The position numbers and the translations under genes are program-made. A stretch of 64,000 nucleotides of DNA, from assembly GCA_017521425.1 (NCBI GenBank), contig JAFXCQ010000016.1, positions 62,001 through 126,000 on the forward strand, given 5' to 3'. Source of the stretch: Clostridia bacterium. GTDB lineage: Bacteria > Bacillota > Clostridia > Oscillospirales > Acutalibacteraceae. Shown here piece by piece: positions 43,492 through 51,117 of this stretch; the first letter of the stretch is position 1; every line of letters begins with the position of its first letter. The notes below the pieces were generated by a model, which made no database searches, was not told the origin of the DNA, and saw nothing but the letters and a program-made list of their open reading frames with translations.

Positions 43492-45420
43492 ATGAACGTT
43501 AATTCAACATCTTCAGTAAGTTCAAACAATGGTTTTTCAGGTATGATTTCTGGTATGGATACCGATAGCTTAGTTGAAAAATTATTATCTGGTACACAAT
43601 CTAAAATAGATAAACAAAAAGGTTTAAAAACACAGACCGAATGGAAAATAGAAAACTACCGTGATGTTATAACACAAATCAATAGTTTTTCAAGTAAATA
43701 TTTTAATACAACATATGGTGCAAGTGCTAAAAATAATTTATCATCATCTGCATTTTTTAATGCTATGACATCTAAAGTTATTTCCGGTAATGCTGTTAAA
43801 GTTGTATCATCTGCAGCAGGTGCTTCTACAGAAGATATGAATATCATAGTTAAACAGCTTGCTTCTAAAGCAAAGCTCACATCTTCTGTTAATGTAAGCG
43901 GTGAATCTGTTCTTAAAGGTGGCAAGATTGATACAGAGGCAATTAAGTCAACTATAAATGAAACCGGTGAATTTACATTTACTCTTACATTAGATGGTGC
44001 ACAGAAAGCAATTACTCTAAAAAAAGAAGATTTAATGGATGCTGATGGTAATATAACAGAGGATGCAGTTATAAGTGCTCTTGAAACAGAAGTTTCACAA
44101 AAATTTGGTGGTTATATAAAAGTTAATGTAGCAGAAGTTGATGGAGCAAAAAACATAAGTTTAGCAATTGACTTTAACGGTGAAAAAGGCCATGAATTAA
44201 AGGTAACTGGTGCAAATGCTTCTGCACTTGGTCTTGTTCCGGGTGCCTCAACAAGAATCAGCACATCTTCAAAATTAAGTGAATTAGGTCTTACAGGTGA
44301 CAGCTTCTCATTTGAAATTAATGGTGAAAAATTTTCATTTACTGCTGAGAATACTGTTGCAGATGTTATAAGCGCTGTAAATAAGAGTGATGCAGGTGTT
44401 AAGCTTTCATACTCATCAATTTCAGACTCTTTCTCAATGGAAGCAACAGAATCTGGTGCAAAATTTGGTATAAATATTACAGAAACCTCTGGTAATTTCT
44501 TATCAAAGATTTTTGGTAGCGATAAGTTTGAGAATGGTGCGTTAAAAGCAGATGCAGTAGTTGCAGGACAGGATGCTATTGTATCAATAAATGGTAACGA
44601 ATTTTCAAGAACTTCAAATAACTTCACAATTGATGGTGTTACTTTACAGCTTACAGATGTTAGTGCTGCAAAATATGATGGTAGCGGTAATGTAATTGGT
44701 TACGAAGAAACAAAGATTACAACAGAACGTGATACAGAATCTATTTTGGAAACAATTAAATCTTTTGTTGAAGATTATAACAAAATGCTTGATAAGCTTA
44801 ATGGTTACATATATGAAGAACCTAACTATCGTAAATATGCACCACTTACAGATGCACAAAGAGACGAAATGACTGAAAGTCAGATTGAAAAGTGGGAAGA
44901 AAAATCAAAACAAGGTCTTCTTTATGGTGACTCAACAATCCGTAATTTCCTTCAACAGATGAGAGGCGCACTTTATACAAAATCTACAACTTCTTCCGTT
45001 GCACTTTATAACATTGGTATTGAAACATCAAGCAATAAAGACGACAGAGGTAAGCTTGTTATTGATGAAGAAGCACTTAAAAAGGCTCTTGAAACAAATG
45101 CAGATGAAGTTGAAAAATTATTTGTAGGTGAGAACGGACTTGCAGAAAAACTCACAAACATAATGGACAGAACTGCAAAAGTCAGTGCAGCAGACCCAGG
45201 TGAATTAGTTCGCATTGCAGGTGCTAAAGAGTCAAAAGCTACACAGACACAGTCAACTCTTTATAATGAACTAAAAAGAATTGATGACAGAATTTCAATT
45301 CTTAATACAAGATATAACAAAGAAAAAGATAGATATTGGAAGCAATTTAATGCTATGGAAACTATCATTTCTAACTATAGTTCACAGAGTGCATATCTTG
45401 GACAACAATTTACCTATTGA
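43492..45420 (+). CDS. fliD: Flagellar filament cap protein FliD
   Basis: This 642-aa protein starts with the FliD N-terminal motif FSGMISGMDTDSLVEKLLS and a following coiled coil. The C-terminus has IEKWEEKSKQGLLYGDSTIRNFLQQMR and ends RYNKEKDRYWKQFNAMETIISNYSSQSAYLGQQF, the canonical FliD cap ending. The central Ser/Ala/Asp-rich part is the variable cap-plate region. FliD sits at the filament tip and folds incoming flagellin. Ribosome site AAGGAG. It is followed by fliS, as usual. Confidence 0.95.
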   Translation: MNVNSTSSVSSNNGFSGMISGMDTDSLVEKLLSGTQSKIDKQKGLKTQTEWKIENYRDVITQINSFSSKYFNTTYGASAKNNLSSSAFFNAMTSKVISGNAVKVVSSAAGASTEDMNIIVKQLASKAKLTSSVNVSGESVLKGGKIDTEAIKSTINETGEFTFTLTLDGAQKAITLKKEDLMDADGNITEDAVISALETEVSQKFGGYIKVNVAEVDGAKNISLAIDFNGEKGHELKVTGANASALGLVPGASTRISTSSKLSELGLTGDSFSFEINGEKFSFTAENTVADVISAVNKSDAGVKLSYSSISDSFSMEATESGAKFGINITETSGNFLSKIFGSDKFENGALKADAVVAGQDAIVSINGNEFSRTSNNFTIDGVTLQLTDVSAAKYDGSGNVIGYEETKITTERDTESILETIKSFVEDYNKMLDKLNGYIYEEPNYRKYAPLTDAQRDEMTESQIEKWEEKSKQGLLYGDSTIRNFLQQMRGALYTKSTTSSVALYNIGIETSSNKDDRGKLVIDEEALKKALETNADEVEKLFVGENGLAEKLTNIMDRTAKVSAADPGELVRIAGAKESKATQTQSTLYNELKRIDDRISILNTRYNKEKDRYWKQFNAMETIISNYSSQSAYLGQQFTY

Positions 45421-45456
45421 TTTTTTCGGAGAAATAGTATAAAATGAGGGTGTATT

Positions 45457-45855
45457 ATGGTAAATAATCCGTACCAACAGTACTCACAGCAGTACAAACA
45501 ACAATCTGTTATGTCTATGACTGCTGTTGAAATGCTTACTGCATTATATGATGCAGCTATGAAAGATTTTGAATTAGCAAAGATTGCAAATGGAAAAAAT
45601 GATATTCAGGGGGTTAATAAAAATCTCCAGAAGGTTCAGGCGATTTTCAGATATTTAAGAGCTAATCTTGATTTCAAGTATGATATATCTAAAAATCTCG
45701 ACCAGCTTTACGAATACTTTCTGAATGTTGCAATTCAGGCTAATATCAAAAAAGATTTTTCACAGGTTGATGAGGTTATTACGATGATTAAAGAGCTTCG
45801 TGATACTTATGTTCAGGCTGACAGAATAGCTCGTACATCAGGTGCAGGTGCATAA
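45457..45855 (+). CDS. fliS: Flagellin export chaperone FliS
   Basis: This 132-aa protein has NNPYQQYSQQYKQQSVMSMTAVEMLTALYDAAMKDFELAK (in pieces), close to the FliS N-terminal consensus, with later helices LDFKYDISKNLDQLYEYF and DEVITMIKELRDTY. FliS binds flagellin's C-terminus before export. Its presence implies a flagellin gene elsewhere. It follows fliD by 36 bp. Confidence 0.95.
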   Translation: MVNNPYQQYSQQYKQQSVMSMTAVEMLTALYDAAMKDFELAKIANGKNDIQGVNKNLQKVQAIFRYLRANLDFKYDISKNLDQLYEYFLNVAIQANIKKDFSQVDEVITMIKELRDTYVQADRIARTSGAGA

Positions 45856-45890
45856 TTGAATTTTTGAATTAAAATTAAGGGAGAACTACT

Positions 45891-46250
45891 ATGTTTTTCA
45901 ATTCTTATGATTTTAAATTGCTTGAAGCGGGTACAAATTTAGCCTGGACAAAGCAAGAACTTCATATGCAGAATATAGCCAATGTTGAAACACCTGGTTA
46001 TAAAGCGAAACAACTTGATTTTGTTAATGTTTTAAGTGAAGAGAGAAGAAATATTACTGCACAAAACATTATCGAGACACAGGTAATTGAAGATGAAACT
46101 GCGTCAACACGCTCTGACGGTAACAATGTTAATATGGAAAAAGAGAGCATTGAGCTTTATAAGTCTTATGCTCAGTACAGTATGTTATTAACAAAGGTTA
46201 AATCAGAATTCGACAAGTTCGGATATGTATTGAACAGTAGTATTAAATAA
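45891..46250 (+). CDS. flgB: Flagellar basal-body rod protein FlgB
   Basis: This 119-aa protein has MFFNSYDFKLLEAGTN, then MQNIANVETPGYKAKQLDF, the FlgB/FlgC rod signature, and a C-terminal helix NMEKESIELYKSYAQYSMLLTKV. It forms the proximal rod with FlgC. Unlike the B. subtilis fla/che operon, flgB-flgC sit at the end of the flgM-fliS unit and are not followed here by fliE or fliF. Confidence 0.94.
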   Translation: MFFNSYDFKLLEAGTNLAWTKQELHMQNIANVETPGYKAKQLDFVNVLSEERRNITAQNIIETQVIEDETASTRSDGNNVNMEKESIELYKSYAQYSMLLTKVKSEFDKFGYVLNSSIK

Positions 46251-46261
46251 GGAGTTTAGTT

Positions 46262-46684
46262 ATGGGATTTTGTAATTCATTAGATATAGTTGGTTCTGCT
46301 TTAACTGCTGAACGTTTCAGAACAGATATTATTACACAGAACATAGCAAATGAAAAAACAACAATGACTGAAAGTGGCGAGCCTTACAGAAGACAACAGG
46401 TTGTTTTCCAGGAGCGTGCTATGACATTCAAAGATGAACTCTCAAATGCTCAGGGCGGTGGTGTAAGAATTGCTGAGGTTGTAGAAAGTGAACGCGAGTT
46501 TACAAAAGTTTATGACCCAACAAACCCACTTGCAGATGAAAATGGCTATGTTACATATTCAAATGTTGATACAACTGAAGAAATGATTGACTTAATGGCA
46601 GCATCAAATGCTTATCAGGCAAACCTTACAGCACTTTCTGTTGTTAAATCAATGATTACTAAAACACTTGAAATGAAGAAATAA
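46262..46684 (+). CDS. flgC: Flagellar basal-body rod protein FlgC
   Basis: This 140-aa protein has LDIVGSALTAERFRTDIITQNIANEKTTMTESGEPYRR (in pieces) and YVTYSNVDTTEEMIDLMAASNAYQANLTALSVVKSMITKTLEM, matching FlgC throughout. Ribosome site AAGGAG. It is the last gene of the operon, 11 bp after flgB, and ends at a strong terminator. Confidence 0.96.
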   Translation: MGFCNSLDIVGSALTAERFRTDIITQNIANEKTTMTESGEPYRRQQVVFQERAMTFKDELSNAQGGGVRIAEVVESEREFTKVYDPTNPLADENGYVTYSNVDTTEEMIDLMAASNAYQANLTALSVVKSMITKTLEMKK

Positions 46685-46691
46685 TTTAATT

Positions 46692-46729
46692 GAGCTGTAA
46701 AAAACGATAAGTTTTTTACAGCTCTTTTG
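46692..46729 (+). terminator. Terminator of the flagellar operon
   Basis: A perfect 14-bp stem GAGCTGTAAAAAAC/GTTTTTTACAGCTC (46692-46724) is followed by TTTTGT. Confidence 0.93.
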
Positions 46730-46734
46730 TATAA

Positions 46735-46790
46735 GATTTTCAATATTTTTCATAAAAAATATTGAAAATCTTTATTTTTTATGTTAAAAT
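46735..46790 (+). promoter_or_regulatory. Inverted repeat overlapping the hybrid-kinase promoter
   Basis: A perfect 16-bp inverted repeat GATTTTCAATATTTTT/AAAAATATTGAAAATC (46735-46750 with 46755-46770) covers the -35 box TTGAAA (46762-46767); TAAAAT (46785-46790) lies 17 bp on. T-rich DNA follows the stem, so it may be a second terminator, an operator, or both. Confidence 0.55.
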
Positions 46791-46811
46791 TGTACTATAT
46801 TGGAGGAATGT

Positions 46812-49800
46812 ATGCTGTTGTGGGGTGTCGGTATGAGTGAAAATGTTAAAAAAACAGTTGAGTTTTTGAAAAAACTTTTTTGCGCTCATTTAGAAGAAAA
46901 GAAATATGAAGAGAGCTACAAGGCTTTTACTGAGGATGCGGATATCTTGGGATTGGTTCAGAACGGGACGCTTCACGGTGTTGTAGCTATAAAAGCAGCA
47001 CTAAGAACATTTTTGACATTTGCAAATGTTAAGTGTTCTTTAAGCTTTTCAGATGAGAACGAAAAAGAAATTTCTAAAGGGATTTATTCAACAAACTTTA
47101 TTACTGAAGTGAAAAATACCGAATCTGAACAGGTTATGGTGTTGAGAGTTTCAGCAATTGTTGTTCTTATGAATGATGAATTTAAAGTTTCTACTCTGGA
47201 TATTTCAGTAGTGGATAGAAACTCTATGCCAATTCGTTATTTTGTAGAAGAGGTAGAATTAGGTTATGAGGCAGAGCTTTACCGCGATATCTTAAGCGAA
47301 GGTGTTAACGCGGGTATTTTAGGCTGCTTCAATGAAGAGGATTCTCAGATTTTTGTAATTGATGATAATTTCGTGAGATTGTTAGGTTATCTTAACAAAA
47401 AAGAGCTTCTTTTAGATATAAATAATAAAGTTGAAAATCTTGTTTATAGAGAAGATATGCCACGCGTTATGGAGAAGCTAAAAAGCCTTACTAAGATTGG
47501 CGATAAGTATGAGCTTACATATCGCGTAAGAAAGAAAAATGGCAGATTTATATGGATAAAAGATAATGGTAAAGTTGTTAAGGTTCAGGATAAAATTGCT
47601 TTAGTTGGTGTATGCCACGATGTAACAGAAATTATAGAGAATAAGCAGAAGCTTAAGGATACTGAAAATAGATTCAAACTTGCAATAAGCGGTGCAAAAA
47701 TGCTCGTTTGGGAGTATGATATAAAAAATAAGTCAGCACGCTATCCGCAAGGTACTGAAATAGGTGAAATCGGCAGAGAGGTTATTCTTTATGATTTCCC
47801 GGACAGGCTTTTTAATAAAAATGTCATTATTGAAGAACAATATGAAGAATTTAAAGAGTTTTACAAGAGAGTAGATTTTGGTGAGGAAAAAGAGTTAAGA
47901 GGCACTTTCTGGATGCTTAACTCTATTTCAAATATAAAACGATGTGTTGAAATTTCTTATTCTGTTGTAAGAGATGATGCGGGTAATGGTATTATTGCTT
48001 ATGGTATGAGCAGAGATGTTACTGAACAAAAATTCACCGAAAAAAGATTCAGAGAAGAACTTGCATTCAGAAATAAAACAGGTGACAATATTATTTCAAC
48101 ATCGTGTGTTAATCTTACTTTGGGTATGGTTGAAAATTTAAGATACGGTGAATCTTATGTTAAAGATGAAAATATCATCACAACTATTGATTATAGAGAA
48201 CGTTCTATGAATTTTCTCGATGCTTGTGAAATGACAGATGAACAGGCAAAAACCCTTTCTGTTGATAATCTTCTTAATCTTTTTGAAAAAGGTGTAACAG
48301 AAGTAAGAGAAGAGTATTTTGCGAAAATAAAAGGCGACAAAAAAAGAATTTGGATTTGTGTTGATGTTAACATTCTTAAAAGTCCTAAAACGGGCAACAT
48401 TCTTGCATTCTTTTATAATAAAGACATGACAAAAGAAAAAATGACGTCAATTATTTCTGAAAGCATACTTGAGCAGAATTACCTTGAGGTTGGTGTAATT
48501 GATACACAGCACGACATTTATACAAGATTTCATTCTGCAGGTACCAACATTACGAATTTTAATAATACTTTCGATTTTGAAAGTGGTATGGATGTATTTT
48601 GTGAAAAACGTGTGACAGAGAGGGATAGAAAAAGAGTCAGGAAATATATGTCAATTGACTATATCAATTCTGCAATTAAAAAGAATGGCATTATTGAGTT
48701 TCAATTTTTAGGTCTCGACAGAAATGGCGAAGAAGAATATAACAGCATGGTTATAAAACCATTGTTTAAAGAACGTACCGATATTCTTCTTTCAACAAGG
48801 TCAAATGTTGATGCTATTGTAAGAGAAAGTCTTAAGAAAGAGAAGAAACTCAAAAAGGCTATGGAAGAAGTTAAGAAGGCGAATGAAGCCCGTTCAGATT
48901 TCTTTGCAGGCATAAGTCACGATATGCGTACACCAATGAATGCTATTATTGGTATGTCTGCATTGGGTGTTGAAGAAAGTAAAGATGAAACTATAAAGAA
49001 ATACTTTACAAATATTGATGCTTCAGCACACTTCCTTTTAGGTCTTATAAATGACGCACTTGATAGTTCGCAAATTGAGAAAAATGCTTTGAATTTAACA
49101 TTTGAACCTTACTCAATGGATGAGTTTAAACTCTATGTGAACACTATGGTTCGTTCGCTTTGTGATGCTAAAAAGATTGAATTTACAATGAAAACTGATA
49201 AAAGTCTGGCGAAGTGTGTGAGTACTGATAAGTTAAGATTTAATCAGATTTTCTTCAATTTGCTTTCTAACGCTGTTAAGTTTACGCCTGAAAAAGGTAA
49301 AATAGATTTTATAATAGAGTTCGTAAGCAGAAACGACGGTGTTATAGTAGAACGATTTATTATAAAAGATACCGGTATCGGAATGAGTAAAGAATTTCAA
49401 AAGAAAATGTTTAACCGATTTACCAGAGAGGGTAATAACTCTATTAACAGTTCAGGTACAGGTCTTGGTCTATTTATTACAAAGTATGTTGTTGAACTTA
49501 TGGGTGGCACAATTTCTGTTGAAAGTGAAGTTGGTAAAGGTTCTGAATTCACTGTTGAACTTGCTTTAGAGGAAGTTGAAGTCGATGATTCATTTGCACA
49601 GAGCAAAGAAGAACTTTCAAATGACGATTTTGATAGTATATTGAAAGACAAAAGGGTACTTCTTTGTGAGGATAACGAAATGAATAGTCAGATTGCAGTC
49701 AGAGTATTAGAGAAAAAAGGTATGATTGTTGAATGTGCGCCTGACGGACAAGCAGGTCTTGAAAAATTCAACAACTCTGACGAAGGCTATTATGATGTTG

Positions 49801-50030
49801 TTCTTATGGATGTAAGAATGCCGGTAATGGATGGCCTTGAAGCAACAAAATTCATTCGTAATTTAGAGAGAATGGACTCTAAAAAAGTGCCAATAATTGC
49901 AATGAGTGCAAACACTCATAAAAAGGATGTAGAAATTGCATTAAAAGCAGGTGTGTCAACACATATAGGCAAACCGTTTGATGTAAAAGAACTTTACAAA
50001 GTTATAAGTTTAGAGTTAATAAAAGAATAA
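46812..50030 (+). CDS. Hybrid sensor histidine kinase with NTF2-like and PAS domains and C-terminal receiver
   Basis: The start is ATG 46812, with GGAGG 5 bp upstream; the TTG at 46800 precedes that site and ATG 46833 is a later option. The product is about 1072 aa. Domains: an NTF2/SnoaL-like fold (about 10-140), two PAS domains (about 165-280 and 285-405) with EYDIKNK and WIKDNGK motifs, a third PAS-like region, coiled coil, HisKA (phospho-His703 in SHDMRTPMNAIIG), ATPase (N box FFNLLSNAVKF, G boxes DTGIGMS and GTGLGLF), and a receiver domain (phospho-Asp1000 in LMDVRMPVMDG). No membrane helix is seen, so it is cytosolic. The ligand is unknown. It stands alone after the flagellar operon, so a link to motility is only positional. 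Confidence 0.92.
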   Translation: MLLWGVGMSENVKKTVEFLKKLFCAHLEEKKYEESYKAFTEDADILGLVQNGTLHGVVAIKAALRTFLTFANVKCSLSFSDENEKEISKGIYSTNFITEVKNTESEQVMVLRVSAIVVLMNDEFKVSTLDISVVDRNSMPIRYFVEEVELGYEAELYRDILSEGVNAGILGCFNEEDSQIFVIDDNFVRLLGYLNKKELLLDINNKVENLVYREDMPRVMEKLKSLTKIGDKYELTYRVRKKNGRFIWIKDNGKVVKVQDKIALVGVCHDVTEIIENKQKLKDTENRFKLAISGAKMLVWEYDIKNKSARYPQGTEIGEIGREVILYDFPDRLFNKNVIIEEQYEEFKEFYKRVDFGEEKELRGTFWMLNSISNIKRCVEISYSVVRDDAGNGIIAYGMSRDVTEQKFTEKRFREELAFRNKTGDNIISTSCVNLTLGMVENLRYGESYVKDENIITTIDYRERSMNFLDACEMTDEQAKTLSVDNLLNLFEKGVTEVREEYFAKIKGDKKRIWICVDVNILKSPKTGNILAFFYNKDMTKEKMTSIISESILEQNYLEVGVIDTQHDIYTRFHSAGTNITNFNNTFDFESGMDVFCEKRVTERDRKRVRKYMSIDYINSAIKKNGIIEFQFLGLDRNGEEEYNSMVIKPLFKERTDILLSTRSNVDAIVRESLKKEKKLKKAMEEVKKANEARSDFFAGISHDMRTPMNAIIGMSALGVEESKDETIKKYFTNIDASAHFLLGLINDALDSSQIEKNALNLTFEPYSMDEFKLYVNTMVRSLCDAKKIEFTMKTDKSLAKCVSTDKLRFNQIFFNLLSNAVKFTPEKGKIDFIIEFVSRNDGVIVERFIIKDTGIGMSKEFQKKMFNRFTREGNNSINSSGTGLGLFITKYVVELMGGTISVESEVGKGSEFTVELALEEVEVDDSFAQSKEELSNDDFDSILKDKRVLLCEDNEMNSQIAVRVLEKKGMIVECAPDGQAGLEKFNNSDEGYYDVVLMDVRMPVMDGLEATKFIRNLERMDSKKVPIIAMSANTHKKDVEIALKAGVSTHIGKPFDVKELYKVISLELIKE

Positions 50031-50035
50031 TTAAA

Positions 50036-50077
50036 AACAACCATTGAAATCGAAAATTTCAATGGTTGTTTTGCTTT
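50036..50077 (+). terminator. Terminator of the hybrid kinase gene
   Basis: The stem AACAACCATTGAAAT/ATTTCAATGGTTGTT (50036-50070) is followed by TTGCTTT. Confidence 0.9.
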
Positions 50078-50176
50078 AGAAATTAGAAAATCGTAGAATA
50101 ATCTAATTAGAGGGCAATTATACCCTATTGGTTGTTAGTAAATATATAATATTTATTATTGAAAGCAGGTGTTAAA

Positions 50177-51064
50177 ATGAGTTTTATTGATACAAGTAGC
50201 TTTGGTCTTATGACTTCTCTAAATCATATAAGAAAAAATGCAAAACTTGAAAGCAAGTGGGAGCAAAGAAAACAACAAGGCTTTTCTACCGATGGTCTGA
50301 CTGAGCGCCAGAAAGACAATGTGAATTTTATTAACGCCTATAAAGAACAACAGGAGTTGCATCCTGAAGATAAAGAAATGCAGAGAATAACAAATAAAAT
50401 TTACGCTGGTAGTAAATTAACAGAACAAGAAATGCAGTATCTGCAAAAGAAAAACCCTGTTCTGTATCAGAAAATGCGTGCAGTGGAAGCAGAAGCCAAA
50501 CAGTACGAAGAAGATTTAAAGCGTTGTAAAACGAAAGATGAAGCACAACGTATTAAAATGAATAAAATAAATGCTTCTGTAGCAAGTATTCGTTCTGTGG
50601 AAAGTAACCCGAATATTTCAGATGCAGATAAATTAGCATTTGCTCAGGCAGAGCAGGTAAAAATGCGTGAAATTGAAAAGATTACTGTAAAATTTATTGA
50701 AAGTGGTGCTTACGCTGCTCTTCCTACAGATGCAGAAAAATTCCAGACAGAAAAAGAACTGGAAGAAGCAAAGCTCAGGGATCAGGGAACAGAAATCAGG
50801 GATCAGGAAACAGAGGAGATTCAGGAAGCAGAAAGTAGGAAGCAGGAGACAGGGGAAGTAAAGACTGCGACTTCAGAAGAAATTGCTGAAGCGGTTGAAA
50901 AACTTGTTGGCAAAAATACCAAAACTGAATTTAAAATTGGCGACAACAAGCGTAACGAAACTGAAATTGAACTTTCAGACGAGTTTAGAAAAATTAAAAA
51001 CTCAAAGGCGAAGAAAGCATACATTAAAGCAGTATTAGATTATAATATTAATTCTGAAAAATAA
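50177..51064 (+). CDS. Orphan helical protein with translated heptamer repeats
   Basis: The start is ATG 50177, with AGGTG 7 bp upstream. The product is 295 aa. I do not recognise the family. It is charged, helical and coiled-coil rich (VEAEAKQYEEDLKRCKTKDEAQRI), with no signal peptide or membrane helix. Residues about 200-227 (KLRDQGTEIRDQETEEIQEAE, in part, then SRKQETGE) are encoded by a run of CAGRRAN heptamers at 50776-50856, so part of the protein is repeat-derived. The C-terminal 65 residues (TSEEIAEAVEKLVGKN and SKAKKAYIKAVLDYNI) are again helical. The N-terminal SFGLMTSLNHIRKNAKLE resembles no domain I know. It follows the kinase gene but has a separate terminator on each side. Confidence 0.7.
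   Translation: MSFIDTSSFGLMTSLNHIRKNAKLESKWEQRKQQGFSTDGLTERQKDNVNFINAYKEQQELHPEDKEMQRITNKIYAGSKLTEQEMQYLQKKNPVLYQKMRAVEAEAKQYEEDLKRCKTKDEAQRIKMNKINASVASIRSVESNPNISDADKLAFAQAEQVKMREIEKITVKFIESGAYAALPTDAEKFQTEKELEEAKLRDQGTEIRDQETEEIQEAESRKQETGEVKTATSEEIAEAVEKLVGKNTKTEFKIGDNKRNETEIELSDEFRKIKNSKAKKAYIKAVLDYNINSEK
50776..50856 (+). repeat. Heptamer array inside a coding region, CAGRRAN family
   Basis: CAGGGAT, CAGGGAA, CAGAAAT, CAGGGAT, CAGGAAA, an 11-bp unit CAGAGGAGATT, CAGGAAG, CAGAAAG, TAGGAAG, CAGGAGA and CAGGGGA run end to end. The array contributes no in-frame stop. Confidence 0.85.
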
Positions 51065-51073
51065 AATAAAAAA

Positions 51074-51117
51074 ACAGCAATCTATTCAATAAAGTGAATA
51101 GATTGCTGTCTTTTATT
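51074..51117. terminator. Bidirectional terminator
   Basis: A perfect 15-bp stem ACAGCAATCTATTCA/TGAATAGATTGCTGT (51074-51109) is followed by CTTTTATT on the plus strand and an A-to-T mirrored tail for the convergent SulP gene. Confidence 0.92.

Noticed and set aside
50776-50856. CRISPR array or coding tandem repeat under selection
   Set aside because: Unit length is 7 bp with no spacers; the same units occur outside genes, so a DNA-level repeat is more likely.
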